Origin: Symsagittifera roscoffensis
Taxonomy: Eukaryota > Xenacoelomorpha > Acoela > Convolutidae
Direction: 5' to 3'
NCBI RefSeq assembly: GCF_963678635.1
Contig: NC_087070.1
Coordinates: 42,578,988-42,642,987, forward strand
DNA: 64,000 bases
Positions 1 through 11,756 of this stretch are shown here, piece by piece; positions within the stretch are counted from its first letter, which is position 1, and every line of letters starts with the position of its first letter. The position numbers and the translations under genes were made by a program. Under the pieces are notes generated by a model. It saw nothing but the letters and a program-made list of their open reading frames with translations, made no database searches and was not told where the DNA came from.

Positions 1-240
1 CTATTGGCAAAATGCGTAAATATGAACTATTTTTTTTTGTAATTGTTTGGTAAACGACCATATTTTGTAATTTTTCACCATAATTAATTAATGATAAAAC
101 ATTTAAAAGCTCTGATCTTAATCTTCAGCAGTAAAACTAAAAAAAGCAACAAAAAAAACGCTCTGAGTTGTTTAACGACTTTCGAAGAAAATGACGGAAA
201 AATTCAGCTCGGGATGTTATTGTTTAGCAGTTGAAAACTT
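1..240. other. unassigned AT-rich sequence
   Basis: I see no gene or recognisable repeat here. It precedes a half copy of the foldback family, but the expected left arm of that family is not recognisable in it. Confidence 0.4.
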
Positions 241-745
241 GTTGTCCCGACTTTCGTAAGGAAAAAAGAACGGATTTTTTGTGCTCGGGTTGGTTTGTTT
301 GTTTTCGACAAACTCCGATTTTTTAACTAGTCCTTTTTGACGGACTTTTTTCTTACATCAATCAAAAAAAAATTGCTGTTCGGCGCTTAAATTTCTAAAC
401 GATATTTCACTTGTGATCAATTTTTGTAAAATCATGGGGATTTAAAAATTTCGTTTTTGGCCAATTTGGGAAATTCAACGCCCGATATATTTGGCGCTAT
501 TAACGCGTAAGCCAAGACTTAATCCGTCTCAGAAATTGTTCCAAATTGGTCGAAGGAAGTTTATGTGCCAGAATTGATTTGTTGGTAGGATTGAAATTTA
601 TCTTTTTGTAAGTTGTATGGCGAGTGGAGCGATAATTTTTCACAAAAAATCTCAAATTGAAAAAAAAATCTTCGCATTTTACTTACTTACAACTATTTTT
701 TTTTCAATTTTTCACTGCTTCATAGACCTTAGAAGGCAGTCGGAT
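241..745 (+). repeat. foldback element, right arm only, truncating env of copy A
   Basis: This matches the right arm of the complete foldback element at 20226-21324: both run from a CGACTTTCG motif through a GTGCTCGGG motif and TTAACGCGTAAGC to CCTTAGAAGGCAGTCGG. It lacks the terminal GGGCTTCGCCC part. At about 745 it joins directly to the env-like frame of the neighbouring retroelement, whose last residues are replaced by sequence read from the repeat. The repeat, or a deletion that joined it here, removed the 3' end of retroelement copy A. Confidence 0.75.
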
Positions 746-2458
746 AAGTGTAGGATATGGTGTGAGAATGTAGTATTTATCTTCGTCAGGGTTTAATTCT
801 TCTACATTGTGGCTATTTTCTGATCCACATGGGACTGCTGTATCCCAAAAATAAGTTCTTCGGGAGAGTGTATCAAAAAAATGTACTTTATTTTGTAGAA
901 TAATGGGATTCTGTTTTAGCATCTTTTGTCTTCAAAAACATATAAAGGTGATATTTTTTTGGTACAAGAGTAAAACCATAAAATTTGATCTGTTACCTGA
1001 TAGTAAATATCCTGCATCTTTAATACTGCTAGTCCGAGTGATTGTAAAATTTGTGTTCTTTCAAGTTCGCATAGTTGATGGAGTGTTTCAAGTTCTGTCA
1101 AAGACATTTCTTGAAAGATTCTACTTATTGGGTATTCTAATTTCATGTCTAAGTGTATGTCATAGTGGATTGCGCGAAAATGACTGTTGTTCAAGAGTGA
1201 TAGTTCTTGTAAACGTGTACTGTCTGTATCTTGTGGTTTTAATTTTCCACCGGTTCTTCCTGTATTCTTTTGAAATTTTACCGAGACATATGAGTTCTCG
1301 TCAGTGTATGAGCGAAATGTAGCCATTGGATGTATAATTAACTTTCCTGTATTCATGTCGAAACCGTCTTCGTATTCAACAAGAATTTCTGAATATTGTG
1401 TTTTGTAAAGTGGTTTGTTGTGTTTACATGCAAGTATCGTTTCTGGGTATATTTGGAAACGTGTCAATTTGTTTTCTATATTATGGGTGTTTCTAAATCT
1501 ATAATTACTATGTCTAAGTTGATCAGGGCTTACATCTTCAAACGGGATTGATTCAGAAAACTATTTTTGATGAAATTTTATCATTCTAGCGTGTATTTTG
1601 CTATTTGAAATGTGGTACAGGTGTCTTCGGGGAACCAAACGATTGTTGCTTGTGTGCGTGTAGTAGGATCGCAATATCCTTGTCGTTTTTGCAATTTTTG
1701 CAAGAGAGTCTGATTCCTTGATAAAATATAGTGACATCTTTTAAATCCCGTTTTAGTTGTACTTTTTCAAGTTGTATTTTCCAATCAAAAACCATTAATT
1801 CTTGGTATCTTTTATCTTTTGTATCTACTTTACAATTTGAGGAGTTGTTTATTCCAATGTGTGGTATCCAATTTTTATCATGGAGATTGTAAGTTAATCT
1901 TCCATGTGCTCCGTGAAATGGAAATTCGTTATCTAGTTTTATATGACTTTGGTATCTTTCAAGTTCGGATTGATGTGCAAAGTCTGGAAAAATTTGAAAG
2001 TGTACCAATTTTCTGGTGGTGCCTTTTTTATGTGATTTTTAATTGTTTAAGTTCGTTTTTACAATCATCAGGGCTGATATGTAATAGTCTTTTGATGTTA
2101 CTTTGGTAGAAAGATTCATGATCTAGTCTGTTTTTGTTTCCGGTTGAAACTTGAGAACAATGTACTTTCTTTTCGGAAAATGTTGCTGTAATTTTATATT
2201 TTGTTAGTATGCTAGCTCGTATTTTTGAGTAAAGTGTAGCTATTATGTTTGTTGTTTCTATTGATTGTGGTTCGGTTTCGCATTGATTGACTTGGTTTAT
2301 TGCGTTTCTATGTAATGTTTTTTTTCATTTTCTTCACAGTCGTTATGTGTGACTAGTAAATCCTGGGGTCCTGTTCGGGGGGAGGGATTGTTAAGATCGG
2401 GTTTTGAGAAATTGAGAAAGAGAAGGGTCTGGAAAATTAGTATCTTTAGAAGATACAT
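746..2458 (-). pseudogene. env-like glycoprotein gene of retroelement copy A, broken and truncated
   Basis: The ATG at 2458 opens a hydrophobic signal-peptide-like start just as in copy B. Homology to the copy B env then runs to about 745, but in separate frames: 1601-2008, 916-1467 and 704-922. One shift lies at a T8 run near 2313. The cysteine-containing segments and the LETLHQLCELERTQ block are shared with copy B. The C-terminal membrane anchor is missing because a foldback repeat cuts the gene at 745. Where copy B has a premature TGA, copy A has an arginine codon, so the frame originally continued. The product would have been the surface glycoprotein of an enveloped particle (inference). 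This copy cannot encode it. Confidence 0.8.
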
Positions 2459-2522
2459 ATTTATGATAGTCCTGAGTATGGATTATAAAAAGTTATTTAT
2501 CCAATTGTTTTTTTTAGTGTAT

Positions 2523-3604
2523 CTATCGTGTTTGTAGATGATTTCTGTGGTTATAAATGGGGGAGGTAAAGATTGAGCTATTATATTTGGGGGGGGGGGC
2601 TAGCGATAAGGGATGGTGAATAATATTATTTAATCTTACTGTGATTTCAAATTTTAGTGTCAGATTATCTTGTGTAAGTATTTGCATCTTATATTCTTGT
2701 ATATCTTTGTGGATATCTTGTCGATATTGTAATCTATTTAGTGCCCAGTTGTGTAATCTGTTACTTTCTTGATGTTGTCCAAATAATGGAGGGGGTGCTA
2801 CGAATGTATTCCAATCTAATCGTAGATGTATGTTAATTGTTGAATTTCCTCTATATCTAGCGTCAAGGTTTGTAGGAAAATTTGTAGGAAATGGTGTTTG
2901 TGGGATTTGAATTATAGAAGGGGTTGAAAAGAGTAAAAGAGTTTCTGGTAGTGACAAAGATGTGTCAGATGAAACGTCTTTTGGATGTTCACTAAATTTG
3001 TTTCACTTTGAGTGAAAACTTGTGTCATCGAATATGGGAGATGTTCTGTAGTAGTTGGGGGATTAAAAGGATTTTCTCGAATTCGTTCAGATGTAGGTGC
3101 TGAACCTAAACAATATGATGGGATGTTTGATGTGTTTTGTTGTGGTGGGGTCTGGTGAGTACTTTGAATTGTACTACTGGAGAGGTCTATAGGATTAGCT
3201 ATTCGTGAATGAGGTATGTTAAATTGAACTCTGGGGGTTTGCAAATTTCTATTTCGTCTTGGATGTATAATTTGTCTGTTTATTTCGAGCGTGTTTTGAT
3301 TTTGATTTTGGTGTCTTGCTCTATTAAAATCTTGTTGGAGAGGGGGGTATTTATTATATACTGGTTCGTATTGTGGTAGGCTTAGAGGTGCTTGGCGGAT
3401 TACTGGTTCTAGTGGTTCGGACGATAGTGCGAGTCTTTCTTCAAATGTGTATGGATTGTCTTGAAAAGAGATGCGTGTTGATGATTGGGGGTTAATTGTT
3501 TGACTATTTGTTGGTGTTGTTAGAGATTCTTGGGACATTGTTGGTGGGGACTGATTTGGGGGTTGTTGATTATCAATTTTGGAAAGTTTGGAAAAACTAT
3601 TTAT
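2523..3604 (-). pseudogene. proline-rich ORF of retroelement copy A, frameshifted
   Basis: The frame is open from immediately after the TAA (3605-3607) of the 62-aa ORF, first ATG at 3538, to a frameshift near 2957; it resumes in another frame to 2523. A C10 run (minus strand) near 2595 marks another probable break. Segments shared with copy B include ISFQDNPYTFEERLA, EINRQIIHPRRNRN, the APPPLFGQH block and NRLHNWALNRLQYRQDIH. I recognise no domain. The N-terminal half is rich in Pro, Gln, Ser, Thr and Asn and looks disordered; the C-terminal half (about 130 residues) looks folded. Confidence 0.65.
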
Positions 3605-3793
3605 TTATGAAGAAATTTTGTGTTTTTTGTAGTATTTTTGAATGAAAAGGATTAAAAGTATTGTTGGTAATGCGAAGGTTAGAATAGCTTTTTTTACCCA
3701 TTTGCATATCGTCATTATGAGGGATGTCGAAAATGTGAGAAATATTATAAAAAAAAGAAAAACATCTCTTCTACTGAATAGATGTTGGAACAC
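3605..3793 (-). CDS. 62-aa double-spanning membrane ORF, copy A
   Basis: This small frame is intact although most of copy A is decayed. It has two hydrophobic stretches (about residues 11-29 and 35-51) separated by a short Cys-Lys-rich turn (TICKWVKK), and a basic tail. Copy B has a same-length homologue (55427-55615) with most residues conserved, which argues for real coding. It lies between the pol spacer and the proline-rich ORF, which continues in the same frame after its TAA. Function unknown; size and topology resemble small viral membrane proteins, but that is only analogy. Confidence 0.65.
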   Translation of the reverse strand: MFQHLFSRRDVFLFFIIFLTFSTSLIMTICKWVKKAILTFALPTILLILFIQKYYKKHKISS

Positions 3794-4556
3794 TCATATA
3801 ATTATTTGAAGTATCGTACCTGAGGATGTGGTCAGGGATTTTTAAAAAATTAACGTAGGTTTAGGCTAGAGAACAAAAATTGATAAAAAACTTGCAAAAA
3901 ATTTTTAGGGAGAGGATGAATATTTCTAGAATATTGGATATGAAGGTTCTACTATTCGAGAAACAAACATTTGAAGAAATGATTCGTTTTGTCGAATTAT
4001 TTTTCATTTTTTAAGGCTAATTTTGAGTGTGGTCGGGTTATTTAATGATTTTTTGACAAATGGGTTGGACTTCGGCAATTTTTGATAAAGGAAAGTTTGG
4101 AGGGCTCTCAAGGGTCTTCCTGGTTTTGTTGTTATTTATTGGATGATTGGTGGTATCTAAGAGATATTCGTATTTTAGTCTAAATGATCATGTCCATTTT
4201 CTTCTTTAGGCTAATTTAATATTTTTGTCTGAGAGGTTTTTGAGGTCTAAGTTGAGACAATACTGTTGATCTTTGTTCTGCTTGATAGGGGAGGGTTGTA
4301 ATATTGAGACTTTGTTTATTTCAGGTGTCAATGTTTAGCGGTTTGCTTTTTTGACCTGGAGGTCCTTTAGTTATAGTAAGAGGTTGGCTTGAAGGTGATT
4401 GTTTGTCGGCTAAAGAAGTCGTGTCAAAAATGAGGTGATGGATCGGAAAAAAATCCGATTGGCAGAATTGGAACTAGTTTGTTTAAGTGCTTTTCAGCAT
4501 GAATTTTGAGAATATGTTCAGGTTATGAAAAGATTCGCAAAAGGTGAAAAAGTTAA
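3794..4556 (-). other. conserved non-coding spacer between pol and the 62-aa ORF, copy A
   Basis: No frame longer than a few dozen codons is shared with copy B, yet stretches of the spacer align with 55616-56441 in copy B, for example GAGGTTTTTGAGGTCT at about 4230 and TTTTTGACCTGGAGGT at about 4352. It may hold RNA signals such as a splice acceptor for the downstream genes (inference). Confidence 0.5.
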
Positions 4557-6213
4557 CTAATTTGAAAGTGGTTTCTGAAATTCAACTTTCTTCAATATTT
4601 TAGGTTGTGGGATGAATGTTTTGTAATCTTTGCTTGGCTGATTTTGAAGTCGCAATGATTGTCTATGTGGAGATTTTCTTTTTGACCTTGTGGTAGAATT
4701 TTTTCTTCTAATTTTCAATTTTTTCTTCCTGTTTGAGTTATCTTTTTGTTATCTAAATTTTTGGATGTTTGTTTGGGAAGTTCTCTTTTATTTTTATCTA
4801 ATGATTTTTGGATAGAGTTCATATCAGTGCTTTGATTTTGTTCGTGATCTGAACTATATGGAATAACTTTAAGTCCTGTAAAGGAGTATAATTGAGTCAG
4901 TTCGCGAAGCGCGTACTCGTTCGGATAAAAAGGTAAAAGATTGTTCTGCTGTTGAACAATTTCTTTTTTGTTGAGGTCTATGAGTTTGTATGTTACATAA
5001 GTGGGTTTATCAATTATTTGATATGGTCCTTTTCGGAGTGGTTGTAACTTTTTAGAAATTCCTTTTTGTGTTGTCAAATTTTGGAATTAAAACGTAGGTT
5101 CCGAATTTTAAGTTTGTAGCGGGTGTGAATCGAGAATTTATTTGGGAATTAATATTTTGTCTCTGTAATATTTTTTTTGTTACGTTTTGATAAATTTTAT
5201 TGTGTTTTTTATCCCTGTTTGAAATCCATTCAGTGTGTGTACCGGGAGCTAATTGTAAAATTTGCGGATGATGAAAATGATCTTCATCGTGGTTATGCAG
5301 CGGTAGATTATAACATACTGAATCTTTAGTGGGTTGACGAAAACCTTGTGTATTTTTTGAAGAATTTTCTGTGAACATTATCGGTTTTCGTGGTTTTTTG
5401 ATTGAAAACCATTTCATAGGGTGACAGTCCTAAAGTTGTTGTGATTTGGGAATTACTAAGTGCTACGTAGTGTGTAAATGCGTCGACTATGACCATTATA
5501 TATGAGTTTCCTTCTGAGGATGGTGATATTGGTCCTTTTGTATCGAATGAAATTCTGTGATTGAAGTATAGACTTAGTCCTTTAAAATCTTGTTTTTCTG
5601 CAATTTGTTTTTGGTTTGGGTTTGCTTTATTTAATTGACATGTTTTGCAATCATTGCATAATAATTTTATCCAAATTGATGCATTTGGGAAGTAAAAGTT
5701 TTGTATAAAATTTGAATTTGTTTTTTCTCTGCTCCTGAGTGTCCTTTAGTGTGTAAAAAAGTGAGAGGTATGAAAAACTATAAGCATCATACTTAAAGGT
5801 ACGCAGGGTACTTTGGTATCAGATGTTTGGTATTCTAGAATATCTGTGTATTCGTTGATAAAGGTATTAGTAAATTTTCTGAAATATCTAAGAAGGGTTT
5901 TATTTCCTAGAATGATGATGTCGGCTTTAATTGGCTTGGTTTAATTTTTGTGCCATGATTTTAATTGTCTTATGACTGGGTCAAGATTTTGATGTTTCTG
6001 TAAAAATTCGAGTGGTATTTTTTCTGTTATTTCGTATTATATCTAGTGGATCATGAAGGTTAAAAACATGGTTTATTGTATATTTTGAGTCGTTAATTGG
6101 TGGGCCTGATAAATTTATATTATCAGTTAGGTTTTCTTTTTCTATTAAAGGGAATAGATCCTTTTTATATAATTTTTGTTTGATTGGTTTTTGCTGTGTG
6201 TTGTCTTTAATCC
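4557..6213 (-). pseudogene. integrase part of pol, copy A, with internal deletion of the catalytic core
   Basis: Fragments at 4715-5077 and 5052-5417 match the C-terminal part of the copy B integrase, including the GPY/F-type module (LRKGPYQII). Upstream, the zinc-binding region and first part of the core are recognisable at about 5460-5960. A deletion of about 0.3 kb relative to copy B joins the VDAFTHYVAL segment straight to NSQITTT near 5450. It removes the second catalytic Asp and the catalytic Glu of the DDE triad. Stops and shifts occur as well. The integrase of this copy is dead. Confidence 0.85.
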
Positions 6214-6220
6214 ATGAAGA

Positions 6221-7760
6221 TTATGGTGTCGGTTTGAATGTAGATTTTCCTAAAAGGTCTACTTCGTAGTGATTGTTTCTACAATCTGAATATAGTGGGG
6301 AATAATGTAGATTATTAATTTGTGATTGGTTTATTTCAGTTTTTACTGCATATTTGCTTTTCAATCTTGATGAATTTTCATCTAATGCAAGGAAAAACTT
6401 TTCAACTGTTGTTTTTCTTGTTAACAATTCAGGTGGTGTATTTCTAATGAGAGTATCGGGTAAGGCGAGGTTTTTTCCTGCTGTCCAAACTCTATGTAAG
6501 TTTGGGATCTTCATTAAAATTAGTTGAAATCTAAAAACTCTATTGTTTGGGTTCGATTTTGGTGTAAAAGGAAAGATTATTGGTTTATGATCTGTAAATA
6601 AAACTGTTGGATCTTTAGATCCAAGTATTAAAAATTCATATTCTGTAAGTGTATATATTATGGCTGTGCATTCTAAGTAAGTGTATGCATAAGAGTAGAG
6701 AGTCTAAGTTCAGCTTGTTTGAATAGTCTAGGGTTTGCTGAAATGAGTTTCATTAATTTGTTCCATTGTGAGATTGTAATAATGCTGCGCCGATGCCAAA
6801 GTTGGACGCGTCGCACATGGCATAAAATGGATGGTCGGGATCTGGAATAGTTTTTGATAATTATTCAGTGAGAAAAGTTTTTATTTCTTCAAATAGTTCT
6901 GATGCTCTGTTGTCCATTCAAAATTATTCTGTTGTCTAAGGATGTTGTAGAATGGTCTTAAGTATAACTGCATTTTATATTTGTATTTACTTAAGAAGTT
7001 TAACATTCCAAATATTTTTCTTGTATTTTCTATTTAAATGAAGGTGGTTAGAATCTTTGGATTGCATCTATGCGAGAGTTTAATAGAGTTATAGTGTTTT
7101 TTTTCTATAATATGTCCAAGGAATTTTACTCGTGATGGAAAAAAAATGTGACGTATCCGGGGCTGCTTTCATGTTTTCGTGTAATAATATTTGATGATAT
7201 TTTTCTAAGACAATGAACAATTGGTTTTTTGTTTGTGATTGCATAAAAACATCGTCTAAATATGTAATTGCATTTTTATTGAGTATTAATGGTCTGAAAA
7301 TTTTACTCATGAATGCTGAAAATGCTGCTGGTCCTATGGAAATCCCATAGAATAATCTGTTGATTTCGTGATGTTGATTTCCAATAACGAATTGTGTTTA
7401 TCGTCTGGGTTGTTCGTCTAACGACATTTGAATATATGCACTATTCATATCCGCTGTTGTGAAATATTTATAGTTTCTTTTTGTGAGAATTACTTGAAAT
7501 GGTTCAATAGGCCAATTACACTAGACTCATCGATGGGTGAATTGAGGTATCTTGCATATAGAACTATTTTTAATGATTCTCCTTTTGCTTAAATGATAAC
7601 GGGGTTTATAAACCTGTTACCTTTTGGTTGTTCTTCTTTAATTACTGGAGAAATATTTTCATATTGTTCTAGTATTTCAAGTAATCGGTTAACTTTGTCT
7701 TGTAAGTGAATTGGGACTTTACTTGCTCGTTTTTTTTTGAAAACTGCGTCAGGTTTTAGA
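6221..7760 (-). pseudogene. reverse transcriptase and RNase H part of pol, copy A
   Basis: The frame at 7089-7310 carries the RT catalytic motif ITYLDDVFMQSQT; 6221-6514 matches the region just after RNase H (NTPPELLTRKTTVE). Intervening sequence aligns with the copy B pol through frameshifts and stops. In functional Gypsy-type elements this region copies RNA to DNA and removes the RNA strand. Here it is fragmented and cannot give an active enzyme. Confidence 0.85.
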
Positions 7761-9472
7761 GGCAAATGTAGTAGTGAATTTTTCGATGGTGAATTTTTCG
7801 ATCAAATTTAGATGTTGCGCAAATTTTTGGGTGTTTCAGCTAATTTTTCAAATTCTTTTTGTGTTATCTGAGAGAGTTGAAAATTGAACATTGTTAAGAA
7901 CTTTTGTTGTTCTTCCGTGTATTTTGATATTTGAAATGTTGGTTTAAATTAAGGTGTTTTTGTGAAATAATCTGTGTTTCTTTTTTCATAACTTAATATA
8001 TATTTTTAAATGATAATTCTTTGTTAAGAGTTGTTGATTGACATATATCTAATAGTTGTAAAGTATTATTTATTCTATACGCTAATTCTTTTGTGGGAGA
8101 AATTGTTGCGTTAATTTCTTAATAAACTAATAATCCTAGAGGTAGGGTTATTTTATATGGAGAATTGTTATATATATGTCAAAAAATCATATCTGAGTTT
8201 GAGTCTTTCATGTATTTGATAGATGAAATTGTTACTCGGAAAAACTTATGAATTGGTCTGAATTCAAGGTCAGACATGAAGAGATGTTGTTGATTTTGTT
8301 CTTTATCATTTGGGTGAACTTGTTTGATTGAGAAGTTATAAATATTACCTGATAGTGGTTTCAGGTGTTTCTGTTCCTGATTGTATAGAGGGTAAAATTT
8401 AGAGAAAAATGATGGTTGTTTGTTTAATCTTTGAAAAAATGTTAAAGCTGTGTTTTTCATTCTTGTGTATTTATCTTTTATATGAATTCTGCTATTTAAG
8501 ATATTTATAGTTGGTATTTATTTAGTAATGATGGTATTCCAATGATATCATATTTTATATCTGTGATGTGGAAAGTTTGTTTAAATGGTTTGCTCATGAG
8601 TTTGTTTTGTTCCATTGTTCGAGTGGTAACAAGAAAAAGTTGGATTTTTCCATAATTCGTTAAGGTTGATCCTTGTGCGGTTGCTAGTCTGCTTGTTGTT
8701 ATGAAGGGTATTAATTTTGAATACAGAATTCTTATTTCATTCCAAGTGGGAAGAATGATGATATTTGATTCCGCTCGGAATCTATTAAAAAATCTATTTC
8801 AAGGTCTGGTGTTTGAAGTTGTTTGCATTTTGGACTTTCTAAAAGAAGTGGGATAGTCCAGATTTTTTCTTTTGGCAACTGCGGTTCTTTAGGTATATTT
8901 GGATAAATGTTATTTGTGCTTGAGAATTCTGTGGGTTTTTCTTCTGTTATTTCTTCTACTATTTTTTCTTTTGTTTTGTTACGGTTTATTGGTCTTGTAA
9001 AATAGTTTAAAACAAATTGATCATGATTTTGATAGATATGGGAATATATTGGTTGTTCGTATATTATAGGTTCATAGTCGTTTTCAACATGAATCATGTT
9101 AATTAAAATTGTATTTTCTGTGTCACTGTCTGTGGATTCGCAATTGATGTGATTTAATTGCAATTCTGTGGTTTCTTTATTATCAATACCAGGGGGGTCT
9201 GATTGAGTTTCTTGAGTTGCTTGTACTTGATTTATTTGCCTTTGATGTTCAGGTGTACTACTCCTATAATTTTGTTGTGAACTTTGATAACGTGTGCTTT
9301 TTCTGTGGTGGCTGAGAGTAGTTTCTTTGTCTATTGTTATAAATTGAATTTCTGTTTTGTCAAATATCGCGTAACCTATTTTGATAGTTGTTATATTTCG
9401 ATCTGTGATAGTTTGATCTGTTGTTATAATAATCGCGTGATCTATTGTTTTGATATCTAGGATTTCGATCAT
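7761..9472 (-). pseudogene. protease and linker part of gag-pol, copy A
   Basis: The frame 8732-9472 (246 codons) contains the linker seen in copy B (HQRQINQVQ, SDPPGID, EPIIYEQP) and runs into the aspartic protease. It goes out of frame right at the active site: LIDS is followed by unrelated residues where copy B has LIDSGAES, which a one-base loss explains. Frame 8179-8460 matches the region after protease. Copy A protease is therefore broken at its catalytic motif. Confidence 0.8.
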
Positions 9473-9614
9473 TTGAATAGTTTTCTATTCCTATCGTTGG
9501 AAAAATTTCTATTTCTTTTGTATGAAGAGTTTCTAGATCGATTATTTGAATAATTTCTTATTCTAGAATTGGAATGGGAACTAGCATCAAATGAAAACTC
9601 AGGTTGGTTTGAAA

Positions 9615-10130
9615 TTAATCTTGAATAGTTTTTTTGATATTGACTATTTTGACTATATGATCGACTATATCTGTTTTGTGAGAAATTTCGTGATTTTTCT
9701 GATTTGTTGATCTTCCTCGATAACTCGTATTATAAGGTGATTGTTGTCTACTGTAATTTAAATTATTTGGAAGAGGTTTTCCTGAACTATTATCACTATG
9801 AATGTTTTTGTTGGGTAAATTTTGATCTTTTTTCATGTACTGATGAAATGATTTATTTGGTTCTCTATATTTTTGTGGCTTAAATTGGTTATCTTGTTGT
9901 TTTTGTCTGCATTCGGCAATGCTGTGTCCGTATCGTCGGCAAAAATTACACCGTCTTTTGAATGATGGTTTGCCTATAAAATTTGGGTTTTTCTCGTAGA
10001 TGTTCAAGATTTCAGTGATTTTTTCAGATAATTCTGTATCAGAGTCGTTAATATTGTTTATTTGTGAAGTAGTGGTTTGGATGTTTCTGACATATTGAAA
10101 TTTTAGGTTTTCCGTTTCCTCTAATTTCAT
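9615..10130 (-). pseudogene. nucleocapsid part of gag, copy A, with intact zinc knuckle
   Basis: The 171-codon frame has a perfect retroviral zinc knuckle, CX2CX4HX4C (CNFCRRYGHSIAEC, 9909-9950). It is followed by a Gln-rich stretch and a Ser/Tyr/Arg/Asn-rich linker that goes out of frame near 9700. Such knuckles bind genomic RNA in Gag. The start at 10130 is only the first Met after a break: copy B shows that capsid and knuckle belong to one polyprotein. Confidence 0.8.
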
Positions 10131-10719
10131 AGTAATCTCTGCTTGTTCTAGTTAATCTAATAGTTTCCTAAATTTTAAATCTGGTTCTCGAGTTGAGGAA
10201 GGATGTGATGCTCTCTTTTTTGTTACTATTTTTCGCAATTGAGGTGTTAGAGTCATCATTAAGATTTCTGTCATCTTTGTATTTTTTTAATCATGGGTTT
10301 TGAGTGATTAAGCTTTTAGTGTTTCAATTCTTACTGCAAGTTGTTTAATTTGTTTATTTGGTAGTCTACAAATCTCGATGCATAAAACTCTTTGATGTTG
10401 TTTGCTTCTTTCGGAGTCAAATTTTTTTGAGAATCCTTGTGTGAATTTTTTCCAATCTGATTTTTTTATAGGTAAAACTGAAAATTTCTTTTTGGGCTGC
10501 GCCGAAAAGTGTGGGTTGGATTAAAGCTGTGCGTCTATGTATCCAATTTTGATGAAGTGGCGTGTTTACTGGTACAGGTCCTAAATTTAAAATTAAATTT
10601 GTTGTGACTGTTTTTAGGTTATCTTCTACAGAGTATTCAGGTTCTGTGCCTGTAAATACTGTTAGTGGCTTATTCGACGATATTGATGATCCACCCATTA
10701 GGTATGGATCCATAGTCAT
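10131..10719 (-). pseudogene. capsid part of gag, copy A (proximal duplicate)
   Basis: Frame 10417-10719 matches the copy B capsid segment (YLMGGSSI, NTPLHQNWIHRRTALIQ). It is preceded by a stop: the codon before ATG at 10719 is TAA where copy B has CAA. It breaks again downstream; the segment beginning KAYSLNTHD in copy B is present at about 10270-10320 with two TAA codons. Gypsy-type Gag assembles the particle. This copy is interrupted several times. Confidence 0.75.
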
Positions 10720-11196
10720 TTAAAGTGATTCTGCGGCATGTGGCATTTGAGAAAAGTTTGTAGGTTGACTTTTTTTTTTTATGTTGTTGTAAATAAAATG
10801 GCAGTGGAATTTCGTTATGCATTTGAATTTGAGTTGATTGGTATGATTGTGTATTAATTGGATTTTGTTGTTGAAAATTTCTGTTGTAAGATGTTGGATT
10901 ATTTCTAGTTTGTCGTATTTGTTCATTTCGTCTGTATGGTTCGAAAATATCTGGTTGGTCAATACTGTAAGAACGAGGTCTTTGCCTTGAATAAAATGGT
11001 TGATGATTTTAATTATAGTTTTCTTCATCATCTGATGGAAAATAATTTGTTGTATAAAAAGGAGGGTGAGAAATCAGGTTGGTTTGAAGGGTGAGAATTC
11101 AGGTTGTGTGGATTCTATTTGTATTATTTTTATTTTGTTGAAAAAAATGGTAATTTTCACTTTGTTCTTCTGATGATCGTAGTTGATCATTAAAAT

Positions 11197-11613
11197 TTAC
11201 TGAATTTGAAGTCGTTTGTGGTGTTTTTGACTTTGTGAATATGAGTTATTCTGAGTATTCATATTAGAAGGTTTTGTTGTTTTTGGTCTGTTTACAAAGT
11301 TGTAATTATGTTGTGCAAAATTATTTTTGTGTGATGTTTGTATGATGTTTTTTTTACTGGTCGAAACGTTGGGTAATCTATTTGTGAGTGTTTTTGTGCA
11401 ACAGAGGATTTTACTGTTGATTGTAAAATTGTTTGTTGTTGCGTTGGGTTTTTTTAAATTTGGAATTGTAAATTTGGGTTGAATAGGTGAAATGCTTCGT
11501 TGTGCTTCTGTCGTTGTTATTGTTTCAATTATTTCTTCGCTTATAAATTGTGATGGAATTTGTATATCTAGTTGTGTAAGATATCTTGTTCTATTTAAGT
11601 TGTCTTGATTCAT
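11197..11613 (-). pseudogene. gag N-terminal region, second part, unit 1
   Basis: A 138-codon frame rich in Asn, Thr, Gln and Lys, starting at an internal Met. The same frame is open upstream of that Met to about 11815, overlapping the end of ORF2 in another frame, so ORF2 and this frame probably formed one Gag N-terminal region that a one-base shift split. No domain recognised. It ends at a stop upstream of the capsid segment, with further shifts in between. Confidence 0.5.
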
Positions 11614-11756
11614 AAAGGTAGAGTTTAAACTATTAATTCCTGTTCTTTCAGGGAAAAATGAATTATAGTTTAAAGGTGTTGCGTCAATCGTAAGTGCGTA
11701 TACTCTAACATAATCTTTGTGAATAGAGATTGTGCTAATTGTTTGACTTGATATAC

